From positions 496,001 to 560,000 of the forward strand of contig JACKET010000003.1 in the NCBI GenBank assembly GCA_020632875.1: a stretch of DNA of 64,000 bases, in the 5' to 3' direction. Shown piece after piece: positions 53,201 to 60,112 of this stretch. The position numbers and the translations under genes are program-made. Source of the DNA: Alphaproteobacteria bacterium (GTDB lineage Bacteria; Myxococcota_A; UBA796; GCA-2862545). The notes below the pieces were generated by a model that saw only the letters and a list, made by a program, of their open reading frames with translations, ran no database searches and had not been told where the DNA came from. Numbering within the stretch: the stretch's first letter is position 1; the number at the start of each line of letters is the position of its first letter.

Positions 53201-54445
53201 GGGGTGCCCGGCGTCGAGGTGCTGCTGCACCGACTCCGCCACGACGATGGCGTTGTCGACGAGCAGCCCGAGCGCCAGGACGAGCGCGGCGATGGAGATC
53301 TGGTGCAGCACGCCGCCACCGAGCGCGTAGATCGCGATGGTGCCGATGGCCACGAGCGGGACGATGGCGCTGACCACGACGCCCATGCGCGGCCCCATCG
53401 CCACGAACAGCACGCCGGCCACCACGAGCACGCCGAGCAGCAGCGAGGTCGTCAGGCCGCCGATGCGGTCGCGCACGAGGGTGGGCTGGAACGCGAAGAC
53501 CTCGACGCGCAGGGGTGCCAGGGCCGCGGACGACTCGGCGATGGCGGCCTCGAGGCGCTCGCCGAGGCCCACGAGGTCCTGCTCGGGCACCGGGACCACC
53601 GACACGCCCACCGCGGGCGCGCCGTCGTGGAGGATGCGCGCGGTGCGCGGGACCTCGGTGGCCTCGTTCACGTCGGCGACCGACGACAGCGGAACGGTCG
53701 CGCCAGACGGGAGGACGACGGGGAGGGCGCGGATATGCGCGACGTCGTCGAGCTCGCCGAGGTGTCGCAGCACGAGGCTGCGCCCGTCGACCACCACGCT
53801 GCCCCCGGGCACCGTGACGTTGCGGGCGCGGAGCTGCTGCGCGAGGTCGGGCGCGGAGAGGCCGAGCCGGTCGGCCATCTCGGGCGCCATGGCGACCTCG
53901 ATGCGGCGGCCGGGGTCGCCGAGCAGGGTGACCCGCTCGACACCCGGCACGCGCTGCAGGCGGTCTTCGAGCTGCTTGGCGGCCGCGCGCAGGCGCAGCG
54001 CGTCGCCCGACCCGGTGACCAGCACCACGGCCGTCGCGGGGTCGCCGACCGACGTGTCGAGCCGCGGCTCGAGCGCTTCGGCGGGCAGATCGGGCGTCGC
54101 GAGATCCACGGCGCGCCGGACCTCGTCCCACGCCGCGTCGGTCGCGTCGGGCGCCGTGGCGTCGACGAGGCGGAGCTGGAACACGCCGATGCCGGGGCGT
54201 GCCGTCGCGCGGACCTCGCGCAGCTCGGTCACCTCTTCGAGGCGCTCTTCGATGGGCGCGAGCACCAGCCGCTCGACGTCGAGCGCGCTGGAGCCGGGGA
54301 ACGGCACGATGAGCGTCGCGAAGCGCTCGGCGAACGAGGGATCCTCCTGGCGCGGCATGGTGAGCCAGCTCGCCAGGCCGACGAAGGTGAGCAGCGCCAC
54401 GAGCGTGGCGACGAGCCGGGTGCGGCGGAGGATGGCCTCAATCAC
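50252..54445 (-). CDS. Fused RND efflux permease and TolC-type outer-membrane factor
   Basis: The protein has 1397 residues from GTG 54445. Residues 1 to about 985 are a full RND pump: MIEAILRRTRLVATLVALLTFVGLASW first helix, PGSSALDVERLVLAPIEERL, then the proton-relay helix LVLALGLLVDNAIVVAES, and the second half with VVNNAIVLLNVVEQRR and LTTLTTVAGMVPLA. After AAPRRRWLPLALLFPAAASA (about 993-1012), which looks like a signal peptide with AxA cleavage, residues about 1016-1397 form an outer-membrane factor of the TolC family: long alpha hairpins such as LEARSAEIAVREASLAQADAAAG and RYAEQLATLTDVLDAEATRAS. No stop or start codon separates the parts. The start overlaps the MFP gene by 8 bases. A joint efflux complex of all three parts is the likely product. 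Confidence 0.88.
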   Translation of the reverse strand: MIEAILRRTRLVATLVALLTFVGLASWLTMPRQEDPSFAERFATLIVPFPGSSALDVERLVLAPIEERLEEVTELREVRATARPGIGVFQLRLVDATAPDATDAAWDEVRRAVDLATPDLPAEALEPRLDTSVGDPATAVVLVTGSGDALRLRAAAKQLEDRLQRVPGVERVTLLGDPGRRIEVAMAPEMADRLGLSAPDLAQQLRARNVTVPGGSVVVDGRSLVLRHLGELDDVAHIRALPVVLPSGATVPLSSVADVNEATEVPRTARILHDGAPAVGVSVVPVPEQDLVGLGERLEAAIAESSAALAPLRVEVFAFQPTLVRDRIGGLTTSLLLGVLVVAGVLFVAMGPRMGVVVSAIVPLVAIGTIAIYALGGGVLHQISIAALVLALGLLVDNAIVVAESVQQHLDAGHPDPGSAAVRELALPLGTATGTTVAAFVPMLLASGGTADFTRTIPLVVILALVLSYVYALVVTPSLATRMLRPSTGGAGWLERVGGRLASLTVRRPRPLLALVAAGVLAAGALTALVPAEFFPMSDRDRVVVSVALPEGTHATETEARAAQMLAAFRADPAVSTGTAFVGGGLPRFYYNLNDNPGSPHRAEIVLTAPDADLDGLVERIRTASRRWPDATVVPKRLQQGPPVGAPVQIRLHGTDPGALRDAVEAVTATLRGVPGARDVRHDLGTGLPTLELAIDDAWTGRLGVGRGAVPMATLAQTHGLDAGVIRNGSDPIGIRVTTPAGERTAPDRLGTVPVTTPAGPVPLMQVADVVPRWAPAAVHHRDGVREVVVSAELAPGATFGSVLAGFERADLDLPAGVTLSYGGEAEGSGEANTALLQTLPLGLGLLVFFLLLEFDSFRRLGIILTTVPLAATGVVPGLALTGQPFGFMSMLGVIALVGIVVNNAIVLLNVVEQRRSEGASVPDAVSDAIQLRLRPILLTTLTTVAGMVPLAVSDSALWPPLAWAMISGLLASTALTLVAVPALYTVLFGDRPAAPRRRWLPLALLFPAAASAAPMNLDAVIDAAETAPLVMAAESDADAASRGATAAWLDATTPRLVAQASDRWLEDDVALDTPLGPFVQTPKQLATLGASVQQPLFDPSGWAAATARSHGARAERLQAARTREELVGAAVDGFLDLVVIDARVAALGTQRDALSRTVGQAEDLMSAGLALESDAMRARVALAEVEQGIALLGAQREALAWGLAARLGLDEPVQPVFDATQGFATSSRPDLQALDSAARAVQAERIAIATSMLPRVTADLGWQGTDNATLVKSSWSQVGVTATWALGAGRLADVDAASARLSAVRSRSEALQRGAVAERAASTALLEARSAEIAVREASLAQADAAAGILADRYAEQLATLTDVLDAEATRASQRAALEAARVEVVRARLALALAG

Positions 54446-55493
54446 GGATCACCTCGACCGGCTGCCCGTCGAGCAGCTGCGCGTGGCCGGCCACGACGAC
54501 CTCGGCGCCCGGCGCGACCCCTTCGACGACCACGGCGTCGCCCCGGAGCGCGCCGAGCGACACGGGCTGGCGATGCGCGCGCCCCTCGTCGACCACGAAG
54601 ACGGCCGGCGCGTCGCCGGTGGGGTCGACCACCGCGCGGATGGGCGCGACCAGGCCCGCCTCGACGGGCATGGCGAAGCGCACCTCGGCGGTGAGGCCCG
54701 CCACGCGGTGCTCGCCGGGCGGCACCGCCACGACGACCGGGAACAGGCCGCCGCGCCCGCCGCCCGCCTGCGCGAGGTCGGTGACCGTGCCGTCGGTCTC
54801 GACGCCCAGCGCGGGCAGTCGCACCCGGACCGGAGTCTCGTCGCCCAGCCGCACCCAAGCGGCCTCGGGGACCTCGACGGCCACCTCGACCCCCTCGCCC
54901 GCCAGCTCGATCAGCGGCACGCCGGGCGCCACGGTCTCGCCGGGCTCGGCGTGCACGGCGACGACGACCCCCGCGAACGGCGCGTGCAGGGCGCTCTCGG
55001 CGAGCTGGCGGCGGGTCTCGGCGAGCTGCACGGCGAGCGCCGCGCTGCCCGATGCCGCGGCATCCCGCTCGGCCTGCACGCGCTCGCGCTCGACCGCGAC
55101 CACCGAGCCCTTCGCCTCGAGCCGCTGGAGCCGGCCGAGCTCGCGGTCGAGCTGCGCGATGCGCTCGTCGAGCTCGCCGACCCGCGCGACCTGGGCCGCG
55201 ACCCCATTGCGCCAGGGCGCGGCATCGAGGCGGGCCAGCACGGCGCCCCGCTCGACGCGATCCCCGACGCGCACCGGGCGCTCCTGCAGGCGGCCCCCCA
55301 CCTGGAGCGCCAGCCGGGCGCGGTCGGCCGCGCGCGTCACGCCCTGCAGCGTGAGCGGGGCCACCGGCTCGGCGACCTCGACGGGAGCGACGCGTACGAC
55401 CTGCGTGGGCGGCGGCTCGAGGCCTTCGGCGTGGGTCGGCATGCACCCGGTGAACAGCGCAGCAGCGAGGAAGAACGGCCATCGCAGCGACAT
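54438..55493 (-). CDS. RND periplasmic adaptor (membrane fusion protein), lipoprotein
   Basis: The protein has 351 residues from ATG 55493, preceded by CAGGAGGTCC. Signal MSLRWPFFLAAALFTGC with lipobox FTGC, so it is anchored in the inner membrane by lipid. A barrel-sandwich start (LTLQGVTRAADRARLALQVGGRLQERPVRVGDRVERG in parts) is interrupted by a helical hairpin (RIAQLDRELGRLQRLEAKGSVVAVERERVQAERDAA in parts), then ALHAPFAGVVVAVHAEPGETVAPG closes the lipoyl domain, followed by the beta-barrel. The adaptor links the pump to the TolC-like domain. It is the first gene of the operon. Confidence 0.92.
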   Translation of the reverse strand: MSLRWPFFLAAALFTGCMPTHAEGLEPPPTQVVRVAPVEVAEPVAPLTLQGVTRAADRARLALQVGGRLQERPVRVGDRVERGAVLARLDAAPWRNGVAAQVARVGELDERIAQLDRELGRLQRLEAKGSVVAVERERVQAERDAAASGSAALAVQLAETRRQLAESALHAPFAGVVVAVHAEPGETVAPGVPLIELAGEGVEVAVEVPEAAWVRLGDETPVRVRLPALGVETDGTVTDLAQAGGGRGGLFPVVVAVPPGEHRVAGLTAEVRFAMPVEAGLVAPIRAVVDPTGDAPAVFVVDEGRAHRQPVSLGALRGDAVVVEGVAPGAEVVVAGHAQLLDGQPVEVIRD

Positions 55494-55549
55494 GGGGACC
55501 TCCTGACGCGACCCCGGCCCGCCGATCTGCGGACCTCGGGGTCGACCAT

Positions 55550-55612
55550 CTTGACGTCGTTAAGTTAGGCGAGCATCTTAACAGCGTCAAGAAAAATCTG
55601 AACTGCGTTAAG
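55550..55612. promoter_or_regulatory. Tandem palindromic operators between the RND operon and tetR
   Basis: CTTGACGTCGTTAAG (55550-55564) and CTTAACAGCGTCAAG (55577-55591) are near-palindromes of the form CTTRACGnCGTYAAG, centred 27 bases apart. A half-site GCGTTAAG follows at 55605-55612. They lie between the divergent genes, so TetR repression of both is likely. The TTGACG at 55551 may also serve as a -35 box. Confidence 0.7.
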
Positions 55613-55656
55613 ATGACTGCGGCGGCACGCGCCGCGCGTCGACGAGGGAGGGCCGG

Positions 55657-56319
55657 ATGACGGACCGCGCGGATATACTCGACCCCATGGCCGACCATCG
55701 GGACCACTACCACCACGGCAACCTGCGCGAGGCGCTGCTCGACGCGGCCGAGTGCATGATCGTCGAGTCCGGCGTGGCCGGGCTGTCGCTCCGCCAGGTG
55801 GCGAAGCACGCCGGTGTGTCCCAGGCCGCCCCCTACCACCACTTCGCGAGCAAAGAGGCCCTGCTGGCCGAGGTCGCCCGCCGCGGCTTCGCGAAGCTCG
55901 TCGCCGGGCTCTCCGCCGCCGCCACCGAGCCCGACCCCATCGCGCGGATGGCCGGCCTCGGTGCGGCCTACGTGCAGTTCGGCCTCGAGAACCCCGCGGT
56001 CTACCGGCTCATGTTCGGCGCCGAGTTCTGCCCCACCGAGGTGTTCCCCGAGCTCAAGGAGTCGGGCGACCGCGCCTTCTCGATCCTCATGGAGGCGGTG
56101 GCCCACGGCCAGGCGCTCGGGGTGTTCTGGGGCGACGAGCCCAGCACGCCCAGCTTCGCCGTGTGGTCGAGCGTGCACGGCCTGGTGTCGCTGCTGATGG
56201 CGCGCGTGCCGCCCGAGAAGGTGATGCACGGCGTGCCGATGACCCACGAGTCGATGATGGCGGCGACGATGGCGTTCATCATCGCCGGGCTGCGCGGCGA
56301 GCGCGTGCTCGCGCCCTGA
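55657..56319 (+). CDS. TetR-family transcriptional regulator
   Basis: The protein has 220 residues from ATG 55657, after AGGGAGGGCC (ATG 55687 is an alternative). Helix-turn-helix at about 25-70: REALLDAAECMIVESGVAGLSLRQVAKHAGVSQAAPYHHFASKEALLAEVA (in parts). The C-terminal domain (YVQFGLENPAVYRLMFGAEF, FAVWSSVHGLVSLLM) is of the 'WHG' TetR type. It is divergent from the MFP-RND operon with operator palindromes between, so it probably represses the pump until a ligand binds. Confidence 0.92.
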   Translation: MTDRADILDPMADHRDHYHHGNLREALLDAAECMIVESGVAGLSLRQVAKHAGVSQAAPYHHFASKEALLAEVARRGFAKLVAGLSAAATEPDPIARMAGLGAAYVQFGLENPAVYRLMFGAEFCPTEVFPELKESGDRAFSILMEAVAHGQALGVFWGDEPSTPSFAVWSSVHGLVSLLMARVPPEKVMHGVPMTHESMMAATMAFIIAGLRGERVLAP

Positions 56320-56325
56320 GCCGCA

Positions 56326-57297
56326 TCAGCGGGCCCACGCCTCGCGGATGACGGCCTCGACCTCGGGACGCGTGAGGCGGAAGTCGCCGTGCGCGACCTC
56401 GCCCGGGAACCACTTCCACAGGAACGCGCCGCGGACGTTGCCGTCTGCCGCGATGCGCCGCAGGGCCACGCGCAGCGCGAGCTCCTGCAGCGCCTCGCCG
56501 CCCGAGCCCGACGCCCAGGGCTCGTGGGCCGCCGTGATCGAGGCGTCGTAGCCGAGCTCGGTGAAGATCACGGGCTTGCCCGTGCGCTCGGAGACCTCGG
56601 CCATCCGCGCGAGCACGCGGTCCCAGCCGCCTTCGAGCTGCTCGGCCGTGGGGGCCCGCCCCCGCGGCACGCCCGGCGCCGACACCAGCGGGAAGTACGC
56701 CTGGACGCCGATGGCGTCGAGCGCGTCCCAGAACGGCACCCGGTCGTACCGGTCCCAGTTCGACGCGAACGTCAGGTGCCCCGGATAGACCGCGCGCACC
56801 GACGCGATCACGTCGCGCCACGCGGCCTCGTTCGACGTCGTGCCGTCGAGCTCGGTGCCCACCACGAACCCGTCCGCCTCGCGACACGCCTCGGCCAGCG
56901 CCGTGATCCACGCGCCGTACTCGCGGAAGAAGCGCGCCTCGACCTCTGGATCGTCGAAGTGGATGTCGCCCCGCCACGCGAAGCTGCCCCAGTGCGCGAG
57001 GTGCGGCTTCACGAGCACCTTGATGCCCCGCTCGTGCGCCATCCGGATGGGAGCCGTCACCCAACCCGGCAGCTCGCTGCCCCCGCGCGCCCCGACGGAG
57101 CCGTCGGTGCCGACCCGCGCATACGGGTGGTACGCGATCCAGTTCACCCCGAGGGCCGCCAGCCGATCGAGCGTGCGCTCCATGTCGGCGGACCCCCACT
57201 CGGGGCCGTAGGTCGGCGTCGACACCGTGATCCCACGGACCCGCGTGTGGTCGTCGTCTGCGTGGGCCAGGCCGAGCATCGCGAGCAGCATCCACAT
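56326..57297 (-). CDS. GH113-like glycoside hydrolase, exported
   Basis: The protein has 323 residues from ATG 57297. A short signal MWMLLAMLGLAHA precedes a TIM barrel. Matching blocks for GH113-type enzymes: GVNWIAYHPYARV, MAHERGIKVLVKPHLAHWG and the GDIHFDDPEVEARFFREYGAWI segment, then GFVVGTELDGT with the acid/base Glu, and VIFTELGYDAS with the nucleophile Glu. The family includes beta-mannanases; substrate here is uncertain. It is divergent from hemN (65 bases between starts) and converges on tetR with 6 bases between. Confidence 0.8.
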   Translation of the reverse strand: MWMLLAMLGLAHADDDHTRVRGITVSTPTYGPEWGSADMERTLDRLAALGVNWIAYHPYARVGTDGSVGARGGSELPGWVTAPIRMAHERGIKVLVKPHLAHWGSFAWRGDIHFDDPEVEARFFREYGAWITALAEACREADGFVVGTELDGTTSNEAAWRDVIASVRAVYPGHLTFASNWDRYDRVPFWDALDAIGVQAYFPLVSAPGVPRGRAPTAEQLEGGWDRVLARMAEVSERTGKPVIFTELGYDASITAAHEPWASGSGGEALQELALRVALRRIAADGNVRGAFLWKWFPGEVAHGDFRLTRPEVEAVIREAWAR

Positions 57298-57323
57298 GTC
57301 CGGGTTCTAACTCGCCCGAAGTC

Positions 57324-57339
57324 CGGCACGGATCCTGCA
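57324..57339 (+). promoter_or_regulatory. Candidate sigma-54 promoter of hemN
   Basis: CGGCACGGATCCTGCA matches the sigma-54 consensus TGGCACGNNNNTTGCW at 10 of 12 fixed positions, with the invariant GG (57325-57326) and GC (57337-57338) 12 bases apart. The -12 element is 25 bases upstream of the hemN ATG, and the ribosome site follows it directly. An NtrC-family regulator lies two genes on. Confidence 0.6.
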
Positions 57340-57362
57340 GCTCCCTGGACAGGGAGGGTTGC

Positions 57363-58694
57363 ATGCAGGGTCGCCACGAGCTGATCGCGAGGTACGGAGG
57401 CCCGGCGCCGCGCTACACGTCCTACCCGACCGCGAACCTCTTCGGTCCCATCGAGCCGGGCGACACGCGCGAAGCGCTCCGCACGGCCGGGCCCGACTTC
57501 CGCGTGTACGTGCACACGCCGTTCTGCCAGAAGCTGTGCTGGTACTGCGGGTGCAACACCGTCATCCGGCGCGACCTCGACGTGGGCGAATCGCACGTCG
57601 ATCACCTGCTCGCCGAGCTCGACCTCCTGCGTCCCGATCTGCCCGCGGGCGCGCGCATCCGCCGCCTCGACATGGGTGGCGGCACGCCGAACTTCCTGCG
57701 CCCCGACGCGCTCGAGCGCCTCGTGCACGGCATCGAGGCCGTGCTCGAGCCCTCCGACGACCGCGAGTACGCGTCCGAGATCGACCCGCGCACCGTGAAG
57801 AACGCGCACCTGCAGACGTTCCTCGACCTCGGGTTCCGGCGCTTCTCGCTGGGCGTGCAGACCCTCGAGCCCGTCGTCCAGGAGGCCGTGAACCGGCAGA
57901 TGCCCCGTGATCGGCCCGGCGAGATCGTGCGTTTCCTGCGACGTGGCGGCGCGACCTCCATCAACTTCGACCTCATGGTGGGCCTGCCGCTGCAGACGAC
58001 CGAGACGCTCGATCGCACGCTGGGCACCGTCCTCGACATCGCGCCCGACCGGCTCGCCGTCTTCCAGTACGCCCACATCCCCTCCATGCGGCCCGCGCAG
58101 AAGCTGCTGGAGCGGGTCGGCCTGCCCGACATGGCCGCGCGCGACGCGCTGATGCAGCACGCCGTCGAGCGGCTGACCCAGGCCGGGTACACGCGCATCG
58201 GGTTCGACCACTTCGCGCAGAAGTCCGACCCGCTCGCCGTCGCCCAGCGCGAAGGCCGCCTCGGCCGCGACTTCCAGGGCTTCACGACCGACGACCACAT
58301 GGATCTGATCGCGCTCGGTCCCAGCGCCATCGGCCGCCTCGGCGACCTGTACACCCAGAACCAGCGCGATCCGGGGCTGTGGGCCGAGCACGTCGCCGCC
58401 GGTCGCCTGCCGGTGCTGCGCGGGTGGCACCTCTCGGCCGACGACAAGCGGCACGCCGCGCTCATCCACGCCCTGATGTGCCGCCACCGCGTGCGCTGGG
58501 CGGACGTCGGGTTCACCGCAGCCGAGCTGTCCGACCGGCTCGAGCGGCTCGCCCCGTTCCTCGAAGACGGGCTGGTCGCGCTCTCGGAGGAGGGGCTCGA
58601 CGTCCTTCCGGCAGGGCGCGACTTCGTGCGGCAGATCGCCGCGATCTTCGACTTCTACCTCACGAATCCGAACGCACACGCCTCTGTGGCATAA
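57363..58694 (+). CDS. hemN: Oxygen-independent coproporphyrinogen III oxidase
   Basis: The protein has 443 residues from ATG 57363, after AGGGAGGG. The radical-SAM cluster motif is VHTPFCQKLCWYCGCNT (C-x3-C-x2-C-x-C, typical of HemN). GGGTPNF binds SAM, and GFRRFSLGVQTLE and NFDLMVGLPLQT are further conserved. The HFAQKSDPLAVAQ block and a complete C-terminal domain are present. It decarboxylates coproporphyrinogen III to protoporphyrinogen IX when oxygen is low. The size and all motifs fit genuine HemN rather than HemW. Confidence 0.95.
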   Translation: MQGRHELIARYGGPAPRYTSYPTANLFGPIEPGDTREALRTAGPDFRVYVHTPFCQKLCWYCGCNTVIRRDLDVGESHVDHLLAELDLLRPDLPAGARIRRLDMGGGTPNFLRPDALERLVHGIEAVLEPSDDREYASEIDPRTVKNAHLQTFLDLGFRRFSLGVQTLEPVVQEAVNRQMPRDRPGEIVRFLRRGGATSINFDLMVGLPLQTTETLDRTLGTVLDIAPDRLAVFQYAHIPSMRPAQKLLERVGLPDMAARDALMQHAVERLTQAGYTRIGFDHFAQKSDPLAVAQREGRLGRDFQGFTTDDHMDLIALGPSAIGRLGDLYTQNQRDPGLWAEHVAAGRLPVLRGWHLSADDKRHAALIHALMCRHRVRWADVGFTAAELSDRLERLAPFLEDGLVALSEEGLDVLPAGRDFVRQIAAIFDFYLTNPNAHASVA

Positions 58695-58707
58695 GACACA
58701 CAAGGCG

Positions 58708-58723
58708 TGTGTGATATCACACA
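58708..58723. promoter_or_regulatory. Perfect 16-bp palindrome before the response-regulator gene
   Basis: TGTGTGATATCACACA lies 14 bases after the hemN stop and 21 bases before ATG 58745. A second inverted pair (ACACAC...GTGTGT, about 58696-58712) overlaps it. It may be an operator; it may also form the end of the hemN transcript. Confidence 0.5.
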
Positions 58724-58744
58724 TCTACGAAGCGGGAGAATCCA

Positions 58745-60112
58745 ATGAAGAGCACCATCGTGGTGTGCGACGACGAAGAGCTGATCCGGTGGTCCTTGAC
58801 GGCCCACCTGGAGTCCGAAGGCTACGTCGCGGTCCCCGCCGAGAACGGGAAGGAAGCCATCGAGCTCGTCGCGAAGCACGGCGCCGACCTGCTGCTCACC
58901 GACCTCAAGATGCCCGTGATGGACGGCCTCAGCGCGATCCGTGAGCTCCGCCGCACCGGCAGCACCATCCCGGTGCTCGTCCTCACCGCCCACGGGGCCG
59001 TCGACTCGGCGGTCGAAGCGACCCGACTCGGCGCCTCCGGGTACCTCCAGAAGCCCTTCGACGTCCGCGAGGTCACGCTCGCCATCGAGAAGGCGCTCGA
59101 GACCGACAAGCTCCGCCAGGAGGTCCACTACCTCCGGCGCCGCGCGAAAGAGGGCTACGGCGACTTCGTCGGCGGCGCCCCGGTGCTCGACCCGCTCTTC
59201 GACACCCTCCGCCGCCTCGAGAACGTCGACGCCCCGACCGTCCTCCTCACGGGCGAGAGCGGCACCGGCAAGGACGTGCTCGCCCGCGCCATCCACGCAC
59301 GGGGGCCCCGCTCCGAGCGGCCATTCGTCGCGGTCGACTGCGCGTCCCTGCCCGAGAACCTCATCGAGAGCGAGCTCTTCGGGCACGAGCGCGGCTCCTT
59401 CACCGATGCGAAGACCACGAAGCGCGGCCTGTTCGAGATCGCCGACAACGGCATCGCCTTCCTCGACGAGATCGGCGAGCTGCCGCTGGGAACGCAGGCC
59501 AAGCTGCTCCGCGCCCTCGAAGACCGCACGTTCAAGCGCGTCGGCGGCGTGAAGCGCACCCCCCTCGACGTCGGCATCATCGCGGCGACGAACCGCGACC
59601 TGAAAGCAGAGGTCGAAGCGGGTCGATTCCGCGAAGACCTCTATTTCCGCCTCAACGTCATCGCGGTCCGGATCCCCTCGCTGCGCGACCGCCGCGGCGA
59701 CATCCCGCTGCTCGTCCAGACGTTCCTGGAGACGTACAACCAGCGGTTCAACCGCCACATCGAGGGGGTCGACGGCGAGGCGATGGAGCGTCTCCAGTCC
59801 TACAACTGGCCGGGCAACGTGCGCGAGCTCCGCAACGTGCTCGAGCGCCTCGTCCTGCTCACGCCCGAGAACATCATCCGCGTCGGCCACCTGCCTGCGG
59901 AGATCCAGTACGCCCGTGCCGGGCAACCCGCGTCGGGCGCCTGCCCGTTCATGCTGCCGGACGATGGCGTCGATCTCGAGGCCGTCGAGCGGGGCCTGAT
60001 CCTCCAGGCCCTCGAGCGCACCAGCTTCAACCAGTCCGCCAGCGCGCGCCTGCTCGGCATCAGCCGCTACGCCCTGCGCTACCGGATGGAGAAGTACGAC
60101 CTCAAGGCATGA
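58745..60112 (+). CDS. NtrC-family sigma-54-dependent response regulator
   Basis: The protein has 455 residues from ATG 58745 with CGGGAGA upstream. Receiver domain 1-120 with acidic pocket VCDDEE and phospho-site Asp about 53 in LLTDLKMPVMDG, then K at LQKPF. AAA+ domain about 140-375: Walker A GESGTGKD (about 170-177), Walker B AFLDEIGE, the sigma-54 contact loop as GSFTDA (about 217-222; consensus GAFTGA), and the arginine finger region FREDLYFRLNV. Fis-type helix-turn-helix at about 415-450 (SFNQSASARLLGISRYALRYRM). Its end overlaps the histidine kinase gene by 11 bases on the other strand, the usual sign of a partner pair. Confidence 0.92.
   Translation: MKSTIVVCDDEELIRWSLTAHLESEGYVAVPAENGKEAIELVAKHGADLLLTDLKMPVMDGLSAIRELRRTGSTIPVLVLTAHGAVDSAVEATRLGASGYLQKPFDVREVTLAIEKALETDKLRQEVHYLRRRAKEGYGDFVGGAPVLDPLFDTLRRLENVDAPTVLLTGESGTGKDVLARAIHARGPRSERPFVAVDCASLPENLIESELFGHERGSFTDAKTTKRGLFEIADNGIAFLDEIGELPLGTQAKLLRALEDRTFKRVGGVKRTPLDVGIIAATNRDLKAEVEAGRFREDLYFRLNVIAVRIPSLRDRRGDIPLLVQTFLETYNQRFNRHIEGVDGEAMERLQSYNWPGNVRELRNVLERLVLLTPENIIRVGHLPAEIQYARAGQPASGACPFMLPDDGVDLEAVERGLILQALERTSFNQSASARLLGISRYALRYRMEKYDLKA

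Noticed and set aside
50142..54694. Very long open frames antisense or shifted to the RND pump
   Set aside because: Translations are Arg/Ala/Gly-rich low-complexity sequences. The true frame encodes recognisable pump helices and TolC hairpins.
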